Source: Emticicia oligotrophica DSM 17448
GTDB lineage: Bacteria; Bacteroidota; Bacteroidia; Cytophagales; Spirosomataceae
Reading direction: 5' to 3'
Assembly (NCBI RefSeq): GCF_000263195.1
Contig: NC_018748.1
Coordinates: 1,302,001-1,366,000 of the forward strand
DNA length: 64,000 bases
Shown here: in pieces, positions 9,465 to 20,491 of the stretch
Layout of the letters: every line of letters begins with the position of its first letter
Position numbering within the stretch: the first letter of the stretch is position 1
The notes under the pieces: model-generated
The model's input: the letters and a program-made list of their open reading frames with translations, nothing else
Told to the model about the DNA's origin: nothing
Databases searched by the model: none
Program-made: the position numbers and the translations under genes

Positions 9465-12400
9465 TTAATTATAAGGAAATCTGATTTCGATTACAGTTCC
9501 GACTTCATCATTCGAGTTTGCAGGACTTTCGATTTTATCATTTATTGAAAATACGATATTAGCGTTATTAATTTTGTTATAAGTAATGAGTCGTTCGGTT
9601 GTAATTTTCATACCTTGTGATTTATACCCTTTACTTGATTTTGCCTGAATTTTTGCCGCATTTTTTCGTCCAACGCCATTATCTTCAACTTTACAGATGA
9701 GGTATCCTTTATCTTTATAAAATTTCACAGATAATAAACCTTTAGTGGCTTTATAATTAAGGCCGTGATTGATAGCATTTTCAATGAAAGGTTGCAATAT
9801 CATCGTAGGAATCTCTATATAACGGCTCACATCTGGCTCAACATTTATTTCAAAATCAAATTTATTTTCAAATCTAATTTTTTCAAGTTCAATGTAGAGT
9901 GTGAGTAGCCTAATTTCTTCTGCCAAAGGAATAAACTTACTTCTTGAAGAATCAAGGAATAGACGAATAAGAGTTGAAAACTTCGATAAATACAAATTGG
10001 CGGTGAGTGTATCTTGGCTCATGACATAGCTTTGAATCGAATTGAGTGCATTGAATATGAAATGAGGATTCATTTGCATTTGTAAAGCACGTAGTTCGAG
10101 TTCTGCCCTAGCACGATTTGCTTCCTCGGCCGACTCCTGAGCTTTTCGGAGAGCCTCTTCAGCTAATTTTTTTTCAGTAATATCGGTAGTAATACCCATA
10201 ATCATCAGGGGTTCGTCAGCCTCATTTTTAATCATCTTTGTGGCATTTTCTAACCATTTCAGTCCCCCGAATGCATCTCTGATTCTATAAATACCATAAC
10301 CAACACCTGTAGATAACACATCGATTTCTATTTTTTCTCCTATTTCCCTATCTTCTTCAAAGATAGCTTCTTTCCAAAGATTAAAGTTGAGCCTCCACTC
10401 TCTGGCAGAATAACCATAAACTTTTTCAAAAGAATTACTAACCAATAAAAGTTTATAATCTGGTACACTGATAGCCCAAACAACTTCATCGAGTGCATTT
10501 AGTACGCTACTCAACTTTCTTTCACTTTCCCGAAGGCGTTCTTCCGCTTTTTTACGTTCTGTAATATCTCGTACAACACTAATAAATCTATAAACATTAT
10601 CACCTTGATAAATTGCGGTCATTGTATCTTCTCGCCACACATAGTGCCCATCTTTGTGCAGGGTACGATATTCCATATTGAAAGTTTCAACTTTATTTCT
10701 GATAGCATGCTGCATCGAATTTGTCAGAACTTTAATATCATCAGGGTGAACAAAATTCATCAAATCTCCCTTACTATACTCAGCACTTTCCTCGAATGTA
10801 TAACCAAACATTTTCTGGAATGAAGGGGAAGTATAAATAATTTCTCCGTTTTCAATTACAAAAATTCCATCGGAAGTATTTTCGGCTATAAATCTAAACT
10901 TCTCTTCACTTTCCTTTAATAAATTCTCAGCTTCTTTACGCTGTGAAATATCAATTACAACTCCAATTTCTTGAACGATCTTTCCTTCATCGTCTTTGAT
11001 AACCGTATTGATAATTTCTACCCACTTTTTATTATTTTTGAAAGTTTCTACTTCAGATTCTATATTGAAATTAGTCCCAAGCAGTTCTTTACCATCAATA
11101 CTATCAGCTACTTTTGGTTTAAATAATTCTATTGGATTTCGACCGAATAATTCATCAGCTTTGATTTCCATCATTTCTAAGAAACTCTGGTTAGCCCAAA
11201 TGGTATCTCCTTTATTATCTACAATTATCACCCCATTCGTAATTTTTTCTGCTACTAGTGAAAGCTCTTTTAGCTGGCCTTGAATGAGTTTTTGTTCGGT
11301 AATATCCGTACAAATACCAGATATACGTATGAGCTCACCTCGTTCATTTCTGATACCAAATGATTTCTGATAAATCCACTTTACTCCACCATCAGCAGCT
11401 TTAATACGATATTCTACCTCTGAGGCGTTAGAATTCGTGATTTGTTCTCCAATGATGGCATTTATATTTTTATCTTCTTCCATTAAATAGTCATCCACAA
11501 ACCTCCCTCCCTCATAGAAATACGATTGAGGTGGCCCGAGTACCTCTTTACAGGATGGACTTACGTAAATATACCTTTGTTTTACTACATCAAACAATAA
11601 AAAAACATCTTCTAGCGTTTCGTTGAGCTGACGGAAATTGCCCTCACTTTCTCTGATAATAGCCTCATTATTGATACGTTCAATGGCATTGGCTATATTA
11701 GTTGAAAGCGAAATTAAAATATTGATTTTATCTTCTGACCAAATTCGTTCCTGTGTACAATCATCAAAACCAATAAACCCATGAAACTTATCTTTAATGA
11801 AAACTGGAAGTAAGAGAATCGACTTAATATTTTGTACATGCCATCTTCTAATAATTTCTGGGTTATCAAGCTGACTTAAACGCTTATGAAATGCTTTATT
11901 CTGAAGCAAAACATCGGCATAGGTTTTTAAATCAGAGAAGGGTAAATCGTGTGTTTCTGGGTTATTTAATTGTGAAGAAATACCTGCTCGAACCCACTCG
12001 ACCTTTTGCGTAATCCGATTATGGGCTAGATCATTTTCAAAGAAAAATACGCGGTCAACGTTTGTAGATTCTCCAATTAAATAAAAGGTTTCATTGAGCG
12101 TTTCTTCTATATTCTGACTTACCAATAACTTTTCTGTCATTTTCGCAATAGCTGCCAAAATCTGACTTCGACTTTCGAGTTGTCGCTGATTTTCTCGGAG
12201 CTTAGCCTCTGCCTCTTTTCGTTCTGTGATATCAATCTGAATACTAGCAAAAGCGATAGCTTTTTTCATAATAGGGTCACGAACCAAAAATGTAGTGGCA
12301 TCAGTATATCTTACTTCTTTAGTTTTGGCATTTATCAAATCGTGTTCGCCATGCCACACCCCATTTTTTACTACTTCTGGCAAAATGACTTCTTTGAGCC

Positions 12401-15400
12401 AGTGTCCACCTGCCTCAGTATGTAATCTTTGCACGTTGACATTCTCAAAGTTTTCACCTAGCCCGGATATTTGCTTAGCTTTTTCATTTAGAAATATCAG
12501 ATTACCTTTCAAATCAGACATCCCGATGAATGCTCCTGAGTATTTCACTAAGTTCACAAACTTTTCTTGTTCTACCTGAATTGCCAAAAGTTGGGTCTGA
12601 GTTTGTTGCAGCTCTTCATAACTTTTTACAAGTGCAATTTCAGCATGTTTACGCTCGGTTATGTTAGAAATAATGCCATCTAATAAGATTCTCTTTTCTA
12701 TTTCATCATAATAACTTCTACCCTTCTCATTAACCCAAACAACTTCATTATTTTTATTCAAAATCCTGTATTCAATAGTATATTCTCTATTGGTTTCGTT
12801 AGAATGAACATTGACAAAATCTCTATCATCTGGATGAACTAGGTCTGCATAACAACGCTTATTATTCAAAATAAAATCATCTGCTGGGTACCCTGTGAGT
12901 TGTTCGATGGCATCACTGATGAAAATCATCGTCCATGAATCATCATTTAGGCATCTAAAAGTAACACTTGAGATATTGGAAATAAGGGTACGATATTGAA
13001 GTTCTTTATTTGTAATTATTTGAACTAATTTTACTTGCTCATCTATATCTTGGAAAGTTCCGTAGAGTCTTCGGCATCGACCATTTTGATATTCAGCTTG
13101 GCCCATTGCTCTCACCCAACGTTCATTACCTTTTAGCGTAATGATTTGAACCTCTATATCAAACGAAATTCCTTTTTTAAAGCATAAATTAATAGCTTCA
13201 CTTATCTTACTGCGGCTTTCTCCTTCTTTAAAGAATTTCAGAGATTCAGCAATATCTATGTTAAAAGATGTAGGTGCTTCAAGGGTTACTTTATTAATAT
13301 CAGAGAAGAATATACTTTGCGTTTCAACATCTATTTCCCAACCTCCTACTTTAGCTATTATACTTGTTTGCTCTAAAAGTTCCTTTGTGCGTTTAAGTTC
13401 TTTTTCTGCTTTAAAACGTTTATCAGCTTCAACACTTAAAGAAATAACATCAACTATTGCACGAGCAAAGGTGATATCTTCGTCTGACCATTGTCTTGAT
13501 TGGTACATTTGCTCCCAACAAATCACACCAATTAATTCACCGCCAGCATAAATCGGCAAATCAAGTAGTGATTGTATGTTATGCGGCTTTAAATAAGCTT
13601 CGGTAAGCTCATTTGTATATTTGTTTGTATGTGCATCTTCAGCTACAATTGCTACTTGGTTTTTAATAGCTTCGAAATACTTAGGAAAATCTTTTTCATA
13701 CAATACATTTGTATTCGTTGATATGTGCCTTGATTGAATGTATAAGTCAATACATGAAAGTTGATTTTCATCAAAACGCCACATACTAACTCTTTCGACA
13801 TCTGTTCCTTCAACTGCGGCTTCAACAATTTTCTGCAATCCATCATTCCAAAAATCGCCTTCTTCAACTAATGGTGTTTTTGAAAGCCTAACTAAGATTT
13901 GGTTTTGAAGTAAAACCCTTTCTTGGCGTAATTGATTTCTAATTTCAGCATTTCGACGTTCACTTACATCTTTAGCCGTGATAAGACGCATGCTCAAATT
14001 GCCTTTAGCATCATAAATGAGTGTTACAGACTCTTCTCTCCATATATAGGTACCATTGCGATGCAAGAAACGTATGACATAATTTAGATTAGAAACTTGA
14101 TTTTGAATGGCATCTTGGTACAGATTTTTCAGAAAGTCATGGTCATCTGGGTGCACAAAATCGTAGATATTTCTCTCGGCAATACTTATGGCCTCTTCAA
14201 TAGTATAGCCAAATTGTTTTTCATGGGAAGGAGATATATAGGACACTTTATTATTCTCGAATACAATAACCACATCCGAGATATTCTCGCTGATATAACG
14301 AAACTTTTCCTCACTTTGAATCAGTGCATTTTTAGCCTTTACTTGCTTTGTAATGTCTTGTATAGCACCGTAAATACGCTTACAAACACCATGTTCGAAT
14401 TCAGCATGGCCGATAGTTTTTACCCAAATCTCATTACCGTTTGCGGTTATTATCGGTAATTCAACATCATAAGACCCACCCTCATTAATTACTCGTTCAA
14501 CACATTCTTTAATTATACCACGGCTACCATCATCTTCACGGTAGAACATGATAGCTTTTTCTACAGAGGGAGTGTAATCAAGGGGGACTTCGTGTATGGC
14601 TTTGGTGCTATCAGACCAGTAAAGTTCGGATGTTTGAAGGTTTAACTCCCATCCTCCTACTTGAGCAATATAGCTGGTTTGTTCAAGGCCCTCTTTGGTT
14701 CTTTTAAGTTCAATTTCAGCCCTCTTCCTTTCAGTAATATTTCTTGCGATACAGATTATCTCCGATAGCTTCCCTTCTTCATCGGCTAAGGGTGAAATGA
14801 CTACATTAAACCATTGTTTGCCACCGATTGTGTTTAAGCTATATTCTACACTTGATTTTTTATTTGTATGAACAGTTTGATAAATAGCATTTTTAATGGC
14901 TTCAAATGCATCAGCTGGAAAGCCTATTTCATCAAATTTTTTACCAAGAAAATTAGCCGGTTTTAAAAATAGATCTTCGTTGCTCTCATTCTGATAATAT
15001 TCCGTAAAAACATAGTCAAGATTTAAGACGAATACTAAATCACCAATGTTTGATAATAAGTTATTTAAACGCCCGTTACTAATAGTAAGCTGGGTTTCTG
15101 TATTCTTAATTTCGGTAATATCCCGCCCGATTTTCAGGTTTAAATCATTATTAAATACCTCTTCATGCCAGTCTAAAAATTTATATGCACCATTTTTTAC
15201 TTTAATTCGCTTAATTTTACTATCATCCTTTTCCTCAACACCAATTAAATTGACGACCTCAGTCGCCCAAGTTTTTCCAATCAATTCATTGGTATTATAG
15301 CCTAATTTTTCTTCAATATTCTTACTCACGAAAGTAACTACGCCTTCACGGTTGACCCCGATGATTAGTAAATTACCTTTATTAACAAAATTATAGGCAA

Positions 15401-16031
15401 AGAACAAGTTTTCTTTGATACTCAAATCTATGTAGTGAATCACATAGTTAATGATAAAGGCAATAAATGAGCTATTGAAATAGATGATGAAATCGCGGGT
15501 AGAGATAATACCTCTAATATCTAGCATTAATAAAGCTGCAACAATCGAAAACAGATATACATAGAAGTATTTGAAATTATAGAAAACATAATAAGAAATC
15601 ATATTAACAAATGTGAACTCTGCTAATGTTAGATATTCCATTTGCTCAGTTGTCGCGATTTTATATACAATCAGCGAATTATAAACAACAAAAAAACCTG
15701 CAAAAAAACGGTGTAAATTATCGCGAATAAATGAGGAGTAACGGCTAAGAAAGGCTAACCCGAAACAAAATAATCCTACAAGAATATTATAAAAAAGCTC
15801 ACTTTCCTTTCTTACACTGAATAGCTCAATATAGAGTTCACTAAAAGGTGCAAAAATCCCTACACCCAAAAAATACAGTACATATCGGTAATAATGCGTA
15901 GTCAAATCTTCTACATTATTGATGTAGATATGCCGATACTTAATATAGGAATTTTCCATCAGAGAAAAAACCGATATTAAGGCTATGGCTACAAGAATGG
16001 CAAAAGATAAATATTGTAGAGCCTCGCTCAT
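9465..16031 (-). CDS. Giant membrane multi-PAS/GAF LytS-type histidine kinase
   Basis: A 2188-residue sensor kinase. Residues 1 to about 205 contain six or seven TM helices (MASE-like sensor). Then come 11 PAS domains, counted from their closing (D/N)(I/V)(T/S/D)-x2-(K/R/V) signatures (such as RDITEIKN, RNITERKR, QDITKQVK, KDVSERRN, IDISQRKE, TDITEKKL), and two GAF domains at about 705-870 and 1280-1450. The kinase end has the LytS/HisKA_7TM-type box QMNPHFIFNALNSIQ near residue 1983 and a HATPase with FIENAINHGL and VEDNGVGRKNA motifs. This subgroup normally signals to a LytTR response regulator; none is adjacent. The gene is divergent from rpoB and alone. Internal similarity suggests growth by PAS duplication: the EQTSxIAxVGGWE segment occurs twice. 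Confidence 0.93.
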   Translation of the reverse strand: MSEALQYLSFAILVAIALISVFSLMENSYIKYRHIYINNVEDLTTHYYRYVLYFLGVGIFAPFSELYIELFSVRKESELFYNILVGLFCFGLAFLSRYSSFIRDNLHRFFAGFFVVYNSLIVYKIATTEQMEYLTLAEFTFVNMISYYVFYNFKYFYVYLFSIVAALLMLDIRGIISTRDFIIYFNSSFIAFIINYVIHYIDLSIKENLFFAYNFVNKGNLLIIGVNREGVVTFVSKNIEEKLGYNTNELIGKTWATEVVNLIGVEEKDDSKIKRIKVKNGAYKFLDWHEEVFNNDLNLKIGRDITEIKNTETQLTISNGRLNNLLSNIGDLVFVLNLDYVFTEYYQNESNEDLFLKPANFLGKKFDEIGFPADAFEAIKNAIYQTVHTNKKSSVEYSLNTIGGKQWFNVVISPLADEEGKLSEIICIARNITERKRAEIELKRTKEGLEQTSYIAQVGGWELNLQTSELYWSDSTKAIHEVPLDYTPSVEKAIMFYREDDGSRGIIKECVERVINEGGSYDVELPIITANGNEIWVKTIGHAEFEHGVCKRIYGAIQDITKQVKAKNALIQSEEKFRYISENISDVVIVFENNKVSYISPSHEKQFGYTIEEAISIAERNIYDFVHPDDHDFLKNLYQDAIQNQVSNLNYVIRFLHRNGTYIWREESVTLIYDAKGNLSMRLITAKDVSERRNAEIRNQLRQERVLLQNQILVRLSKTPLVEEGDFWNDGLQKIVEAAVEGTDVERVSMWRFDENQLSCIDLYIQSRHISTNTNVLYEKDFPKYFEAIKNQVAIVAEDAHTNKYTNELTEAYLKPHNIQSLLDLPIYAGGELIGVICWEQMYQSRQWSDEDITFARAIVDVISLSVEADKRFKAEKELKRTKELLEQTSIIAKVGGWEIDVETQSIFFSDINKVTLEAPTSFNIDIAESLKFFKEGESRSKISEAINLCFKKGISFDIEVQIITLKGNERWVRAMGQAEYQNGRCRRLYGTFQDIDEQVKLVQIITNKELQYRTLISNISSVTFRCLNDDSWTMIFISDAIEQLTGYPADDFILNNKRCYADLVHPDDRDFVNVHSNETNREYTIEYRILNKNNEVVWVNEKGRSYYDEIEKRILLDGIISNITERKHAEIALVKSYEELQQTQTQLLAIQVEQEKFVNLVKYSGAFIGMSDLKGNLIFLNEKAKQISGLGENFENVNVQRLHTEAGGHWLKEVILPEVVKNGVWHGEHDLINAKTKEVRYTDATTFLVRDPIMKKAIAFASIQIDITERKEAEAKLRENQRQLESRSQILAAIAKMTEKLLVSQNIEETLNETFYLIGESTNVDRVFFFENDLAHNRITQKVEWVRAGISSQLNNPETHDLPFSDLKTYADVLLQNKAFHKRLSQLDNPEIIRRWHVQNIKSILLLPVFIKDKFHGFIGFDDCTQERIWSEDKINILISLSTNIANAIERINNEAIIRESEGNFRQLNETLEDVFLLFDVVKQRYIYVSPSCKEVLGPPQSYFYEGGRFVDDYLMEEDKNINAIIGEQITNSNASEVEYRIKAADGGVKWIYQKSFGIRNERGELIRISGICTDITEQKLIQGQLKELSLVAEKITNGVIIVDNKGDTIWANQSFLEMMEIKADELFGRNPIELFKPKVADSIDGKELLGTNFNIESEVETFKNNKKWVEIINTVIKDDEGKIVQEIGVVIDISQRKEAENLLKESEEKFRFIAENTSDGIFVIENGEIIYTSPSFQKMFGYTFEESAEYSKGDLMNFVHPDDIKVLTNSMQHAIRNKVETFNMEYRTLHKDGHYVWREDTMTAIYQGDNVYRFISVVRDITERKKAEERLRESERKLSSVLNALDEVVWAISVPDYKLLLVSNSFEKVYGYSAREWRLNFNLWKEAIFEEDREIGEKIEIDVLSTGVGYGIYRIRDAFGGLKWLENATKMIKNEADEPLMIMGITTDITEKKLAEEALRKAQESAEEANRARAELELRALQMQMNPHFIFNALNSIQSYVMSQDTLTANLYLSKFSTLIRLFLDSSRSKFIPLAEEIRLLTLYIELEKIRFENKFDFEINVEPDVSRYIEIPTMILQPFIENAINHGLNYKATKGLLSVKFYKDKGYLICKVEDNGVGRKNAAKIQAKSSKGYKSQGMKITTERLITYNKINNANIVFSINDKIESPANSNDEVGTVIEIRFPYN

Positions 16032-16288
16032 GAATCAATTAATATCTTAAAATGGAGAGAATTGTAAGCAATAATAAATTTAGCAAAAATCATACTATTT
16101 TTCAACTTCTTCTGTTTTTCAATGAAATAAACTTCAAACCTAGTAAAATCGAAAAGAAGTCTAAAATTGGGTATAATTATCGAATTTAGGACGTTTTTTT
16201 TAGAAATGTTTCAAACCTATACCTAATTTCAATATTTTTCTTTTTCCATCAGAAAACTTGTGCTTTTTAAGAAAAAAAATAGTTTTTC

Positions 16289-16320
16289 TTTGCATTACTT
16301 AGTATTTATTCATAATTTCG
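16289..16320 (+). promoter_or_regulatory. Candidate rpoBC promoter
   Basis: TTTG at 16289-16292 and TAATTTCG at 16313-16320 are separated by 20 bases, close to the Bacteroidota consensus TTTG/TAnnTTTG (one mismatch in the -7 box). Transcription would begin near 16327, leaving a 5' leader of about 230 nt before rpoB. Confidence 0.5.
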
Positions 16321-16442
16321 CACCCTATTTAGGGATACCTAATATAATTTCGCTTTTCATTAGTAGAATTTTTATCCGATACACGGCTATTTTCGTAGGA
16401 TAACCGCACAGGGATAATCATTCGCTTCACTACGGCATAAAA

Positions 16443-16526
16443 ATGTCTTTAGCAGCTAATTATCAATATTTTATGACGCTCGCAAGAACGTTTTGGAATA
16501 TTTTGTGCTATAGACAAAAAGTTTAA
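16443..16526 (+). CDS. Possible 27-codon leader ORF upstream of rpoB
   Basis: An ATG-to-TAA frame in the rpoB leader encodes [10 protein letters not shown], then [17 protein letters not shown]. It ends 31 bases before the rpoB TTG and is in a different frame. It may be a leader peptide or chance; no family is recognised, and codon statistics are uninformative at this length. Confidence 0.25.
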   Translation: MSLAANYQYFMTLARTFWNILCYRQKV

Positions 16527-16557
16527 AAATTTTATATCACTTAAAACTTTTCAAACC

Positions 16558-19500
16558 TTGAATCTGACAGAAACCGGTAGAAAAAGTTTCGCAACGGTAA
16601 AGCCTCTTATCGAGTATCCAGATTTCTTGGATATTCAGGTAAAATCATTTCAGGATTTTTTCCAGATTGATACACCTGCTGAAAATCGTAAGAAAGAAGG
16701 TCTTTACAATGTTTTCGCAGAAAACTTCCCAATCGCCGACTCACGCGAGAACTACGTGTTAGAGTTCGTTGATTACACCATTGACCCACCGAAATATTCG
16801 GTAGATGAGTGTATCGACCGTGGTCTTACTTACGCGGTGCCTTTGAAGGCAAAATTACGTTTAGTGTGTAATGATGCCGACAATGAAGACTTCGAGACAA
16901 TCGAGCAAGAAGTATTCTTGGGCAATATTCCTTACATGAATGGTCGTGGCTCGTTCATCATCAATGGTGCCGAACGTGTAATTGTATCACAACTTCACCG
17001 TTCACCGGGTGTGTTCTTCTCAATGAGCAAGCACACTAACGGAACAAAACTTTACTCAGCTCGTGTAATCCCGATGAAAGGTTCGTGGATTGAGTTCTCG
17101 ACTGACGTAAACAACGTGATGTATGCTTACATCGACCGTAAGAAAAAATTCCCAGTAACAACTTTGCTTCGTGCCATTGGTTTTGGTTCTGATAAAGATA
17201 TCCTTAACCTATTTGGTCTTTCGGAAGAAATTCCGGGAACACGCGACGCTTTGAAAAAAGCAATCGGTCGTCGTTTAGCTGCTCGTGTTTTACGTACATG
17301 GACAGAAGACTTCGTAGATGAAGATACTGGTGAGGTAGTTTCTATCGACCGTAATGAGGTAATCTTAGAGCGTGACTCTATCATCTCGGATGATGACATT
17401 GACACCATCTTAAACACTGAGCAAAAATCAATCATTTTGCACCGTGAAGATGCCAACGTATCAGAATTTAACATTATCTATAATACGTTACAACGCGATA
17501 GCTCAAACTCTGAAAAAGAGGCCGTTGAGCAAATCTACCGTCAGTTACGTAATACCGAAGCTCCAGATGAAGCTACAGCCCGCGAAATTATTCAAGGCTT
17601 ATTCTTCTCTGACAAACGCTATGATTTGGGTGAAGTAGGTCGCTACCGTGTAAACACGAAACTCAACCTTACAACTCCACTCGAAACAGGTGTATTGACA
17701 ACACAAGATATCGTTGAAATCGTGAAGTTCTTAATCAGTTTGATTAACTCTAAAGCGGTTGTCGATGATATTGACCACTTATCGAATCGTCGTGTACGTA
17801 CGGTAGGCGAACAACTTTACGCTCAATTTGGTGTAGGTTTGGCTCGTATGGCCCGTACTATCAAAGAACGTATGAACGTTCGCGATAACGAAGATTTCAA
17901 ACCAGTTGATTTGATTAATGCACGTACGCTTTCATCAGTTATCAACTCTTTCTTTGGTACCAACCAGCTTTCACAGTTTATGGACCAAACCAACCCATTG
18001 GCCGAAATTACGCACAAGCGTCGTATGTCGGCATTAGGGCCTGGTGGTTTGAGCCGTGAGCGTGCAGGTTTCGAGGTTCGTGACGTTCACTATACGCACT
18101 ACGGTCGTTTGTGTACCATTGAAACTCCTGAAGGTCCAAATATCGGTTTGATTTCATCGCTTTGTACGTATGCAAAGATTAATAGCATGGGCTTTATCGA
18201 AACGCCTTATGTGAAAATCGAAAACGGTAAACTTACAAAAGAATTAATTTATTTAACAGCCGAAGAAGAAGATGGAAAGAACATCGCGATGGCAACTGCC
18301 GACGTAGATGCTGAAGGAAACTTCTTGGTTGATACATTGAAGTGTCGTTATGAAGGTGACTTCCCAATGAAGACTCCTGATTCAATCGACTACATGGATA
18401 TTGCCTCAAATCAGATTGTATCGGTAGCGGCTTCAATGATTCCATTTATCGAGCACGATGACGCCAACCGTGCCTTGATGGGCTCGAACATGCAACGTCA
18501 GGCTGTGCCATTGTTGCGTCCAGAAGCTCCAATCGTAGGTACTGGTCTTGAAGGCCGTGTTGCACGCGATTCTCGTACATTGGTTGTAGCCGAAGAAGAT
18601 GGTGTAATTGACTTTGTTGATGCAAACGTAATCAAGGTTCGTTATAACTGGACTTCTGAGCAATCGTTGGTAAGCTTCGATAGCAACGTCACCACTTATG
18701 AACTTATCAAGCACCGTCGTACGAACCAAGATACTTGTATCAATATTCGTCCGATTGTATTGAAAGGTCAAGCAGTGAAAAAAGGTCAAATCTTAGTAGA
18801 AGGTTATGCTACTCAAGGTGGCGAACTTGCTCTTGGACGTAACCTTTTGGTTGCCTTCATGCCTTGGCAAGGATATAACTTCGAGGATGCCATCGTAATC
18901 AACGAAAGAGTAGTACGTGAAGATATCTTTACTTCTATTCACATCGAAGAATACGAACTTGAAGTACGTGATACGAAACGTGGTGAAGAAGAATTAACAG
19001 CTGAGATTCCAAACGTTTCGGAAGAAACAGTGAAGAACCTCGACGAAAATGGTATCGTACGTGTAGGTACACGTGTTCGTGAAGGAGATATTTTGATTGG
19101 TAAGATTACTCCAAAAGGAGAATCAGACCCAACTCCAGAAGAGAAACTCCTTCGTGCAATCTTCGGTGATAAAGCTGGTGATGTAAAGGATGCATCGAAA
19201 AAAGCACCACCATCAATGGATGGCGTAGTTATCGATACTAAACTTTTCTCTCGCCCAAGCAAAGAAGAGCGTTCGAAACACAAAGATGAATTGAAAGCAT
19301 TAATGAAGAAGCACGGCAGACAATTGCTCGAACTTCGTGCATTAATGATTGATAAAATGACGGAATTGCTTGATGGCAAAACAACCGTTGGTGTGAAACA
19401 TAAGTTTGGAGATGAATTAATCTCTAAAGGCATGAAATTCAACCGTTCGAACATTACAAACAACTTATTCCCTGATAAAAACAATTATGTTGACGAAAGC

Positions 19501-20415
19501 CAATATAATGTTCCAGAGGAAGTAAACTTGTTGGGTGATGTAATCTTAGACGGTTGGACAGAAGACCTTGAGCTAAACAAACTCATCGTTGCACTTTGCA
19601 AAAACTACTTGGCTCGTCGTAGCGAAGTAATCGGTCGATTCAAACGTGAGCGTTTCGTGTTAGAGGTTGGTGATGAATTACCAGCAGGTATCGTGAAATT
19701 AGCGAAGGTTTATATCGCAAAGAAACGTAAGTTGAAAGTGGGTGACAAGATGGCGGGTCGTCACGGTAACAAAGGGGTTGTAGCCCGTATCGTACGTGAT
19801 GAAGATATGCCATTCTTAGCCGACGGAACACCAATGGATATCGTGTTGAACCCACTTGGGGTACCTTCACGTATGAACATCGGTCAGCTTTACGAAGTTG
19901 TATTGGGTCTTGCAGGTAGAAAATTAGGCCGTAAGTACGCCACACCAATTTTTGATGGTGCTACTGAAGCCGAAGTATCAGCCGAATTAGCCGAAGCAGG
20001 ATTACCACCGTATGGCCGTTCACAACTTTACAACGGTTTGACCGGTGAACCATTCGACCAAAAAGTAACCGTAGGTATCATGTATATGATGAAACTTGGT
20101 CACTTGGTTGATGATAAAATGCACGCTCGTTCAATCGGGCCATACTCACTCATTACGCAACAACCATTGGGTGGTAAAGCACAATTTGGTGGCCAGCGTT
20201 TCGGAGAGATGGAGGTTTGGGCGTTGGAAGCCTTCGGTGCATCGCATATCTTACAAGAAATCTTGACTGTAAAATCTGATGATGTATTGGGTCGTGCCAA
20301 AGCTTACGAAGCAATCGTTAAAGGTGAAAACTTACCAAAACCAAATATCCCAGAATCATTCAATGTATTGGTTCATGAGTTAAGAGGTTTAGCATTAGAG
20401 ATTACCTTGCAGTAA
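16558..20415 (+). CDS. rpoB: DNA-directed RNA polymerase subunit beta
   Basis: A 1285-residue beta subunit forming, with RpoC, the catalytic core of RNA polymerase. The rifampicin region (about residues 465-535) is intact: [25 protein letters not shown] and [10 protein letters not shown], with wild-type residues at the usual resistance positions. The C-terminal clamp motifs [24 protein letters not shown] and [10 protein letters not shown] regions are present. The start must be the TTG at 16558: an in-frame TGA lies at 16474, no in-frame ATG or GTG lies between, and the protein is homologous from the first ten residues. Codon choice (heavy CGT for Arg) suggests high expression. The usual upstream rplKAJL genes are absent, replaced by a divergent kinase. 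rpoC follows after 76 bases. Confidence 0.98.
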   Translation: MNLTETGRKSFATVKPLIEYPDFLDIQVKSFQDFFQIDTPAENRKKEGLYNVFAENFPIADSRENYVLEFVDYTIDPPKYSVDECIDRGLTYAVPLKAKLRLVCNDADNEDFETIEQEVFLGNIPYMNGRGSFIINGAERVIVSQLHRSPGVFFSMSKHTNGTKLYSARVIPMKGSWIEFSTDVNNVMYAYIDRKKKFPVTTLLRAIGFGSDKDILNLFGLSEEIPGTRDALKKAIGRRLAARVLRTWTEDFVDEDTGEVVSIDRNEVILERDSIISDDDIDTILNTEQKSIILHREDANVSEFNIIYNTLQRDSSNSEKEAVEQIYRQLRNTEAPDEATAREIIQGLFFSDKRYDLGEVGRYRVNTKLNLTTPLETGVLTTQDIVEIVKFLISLINSKAVVDDIDHLSNRRVRTVGEQLYAQFGVGLARMARTIKERMNVRDNEDFKPVDLINARTLSSVINSFFGTNQLSQFMDQTNPLAEITHKRRMSALGPGGLSRERAGFEVRDVHYTHYGRLCTIETPEGPNIGLISSLCTYAKINSMGFIETPYVKIENGKLTKELIYLTAEEEDGKNIAMATADVDAEGNFLVDTLKCRYEGDFPMKTPDSIDYMDIASNQIVSVAASMIPFIEHDDANRALMGSNMQRQAVPLLRPEAPIVGTGLEGRVARDSRTLVVAEEDGVIDFVDANVIKVRYNWTSEQSLVSFDSNVTTYELIKHRRTNQDTCINIRPIVLKGQAVKKGQILVEGYATQGGELALGRNLLVAFMPWQGYNFEDAIVINERVVREDIFTSIHIEEYELEVRDTKRGEEELTAEIPNVSEETVKNLDENGIVRVGTRVREGDILIGKITPKGESDPTPEEKLLRAIFGDKAGDVKDASKKAPPSMDGVVIDTKLFSRPSKEERSKHKDELKALMKKHGRQLLELRALMIDKMTELLDGKTTVGVKHKFGDELISKGMKFNRSNITNNLFPDKNNYVDESQYNVPEEVNLLGDVILDGWTEDLELNKLIVALCKNYLARRSEVIGRFKRERFVLEVGDELPAGIVKLAKVYIAKKRKLKVGDKMAGRHGNKGVVARIVRDEDMPFLADGTPMDIVLNPLGVPSRMNIGQLYEVVLGLAGRKLGRKYATPIFDGATEAEVSAELAEAGLPPYGRSQLYNGLTGEPFDQKVTVGIMYMMKLGHLVDDKMHARSIGPYSLITQQPLGGKAQFGGQRFGEMEVWALEAFGASHILQEILTVKSDDVLGRAKAYEAIVKGENLPKPNIPESFNVLVHELRGLALEITLQ

Positions 20416-20424
20416 GAAATATTA

Positions 20425-20451
20425 AAGGAGTGCTACTGTGTAGCACTCCTT
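20425..20451 (+). other. Perfect 11-bp hairpin between rpoB and rpoC
   Basis: AAGGAGTGCTA at 20425-20435 pairs exactly with TAGCACTCCTT at 20441-20451 around the loop CTGTG. No T-tract follows, so it reads more like an RNA-processing or stability element, or a weak attenuator, than a terminator. A TTG inside it opens an extended rpoC frame that is not the likely start. Confidence 0.6.
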
Positions 20452-20491
20452 GCAAAAAGCTTATCATTTTCACATCAATTCATACTTGAAA

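Larger units (their letters stand above)
16032..16557. other. 526-bp divergent intergenic region: kinase / rpoB
   Basis: This gap holds the promoters of the kinase (minus) and rpoBC (plus). Two CAAACCTA words at 16135-16142 and 16212-16219 read TAGGTTTG on the minus strand and are candidate -7 boxes for the kinase. The rpoB promoter and a leader of about 230 nt fill the right half, with short inverted repeats CCCT/AGGG (16323-16334) and TATCC/GGATA (16373-16402). No tRNA or ribosomal protein gene is present. Confidence 0.6.

Noticed and set aside
16558-20415. Rifampicin-resistance substitutions in RpoB
   Set aside because: Residues in the resistance cluster look wild-type by comparison with known RpoB sequences.
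20450-20491. Upstream extension of rpoC to a TTG start
   Set aside because: The TTG lies inside the rpoB-rpoC hairpin; the added 14 residues are not family-like, and the ATG at 20492 fits the conserved N-terminus.
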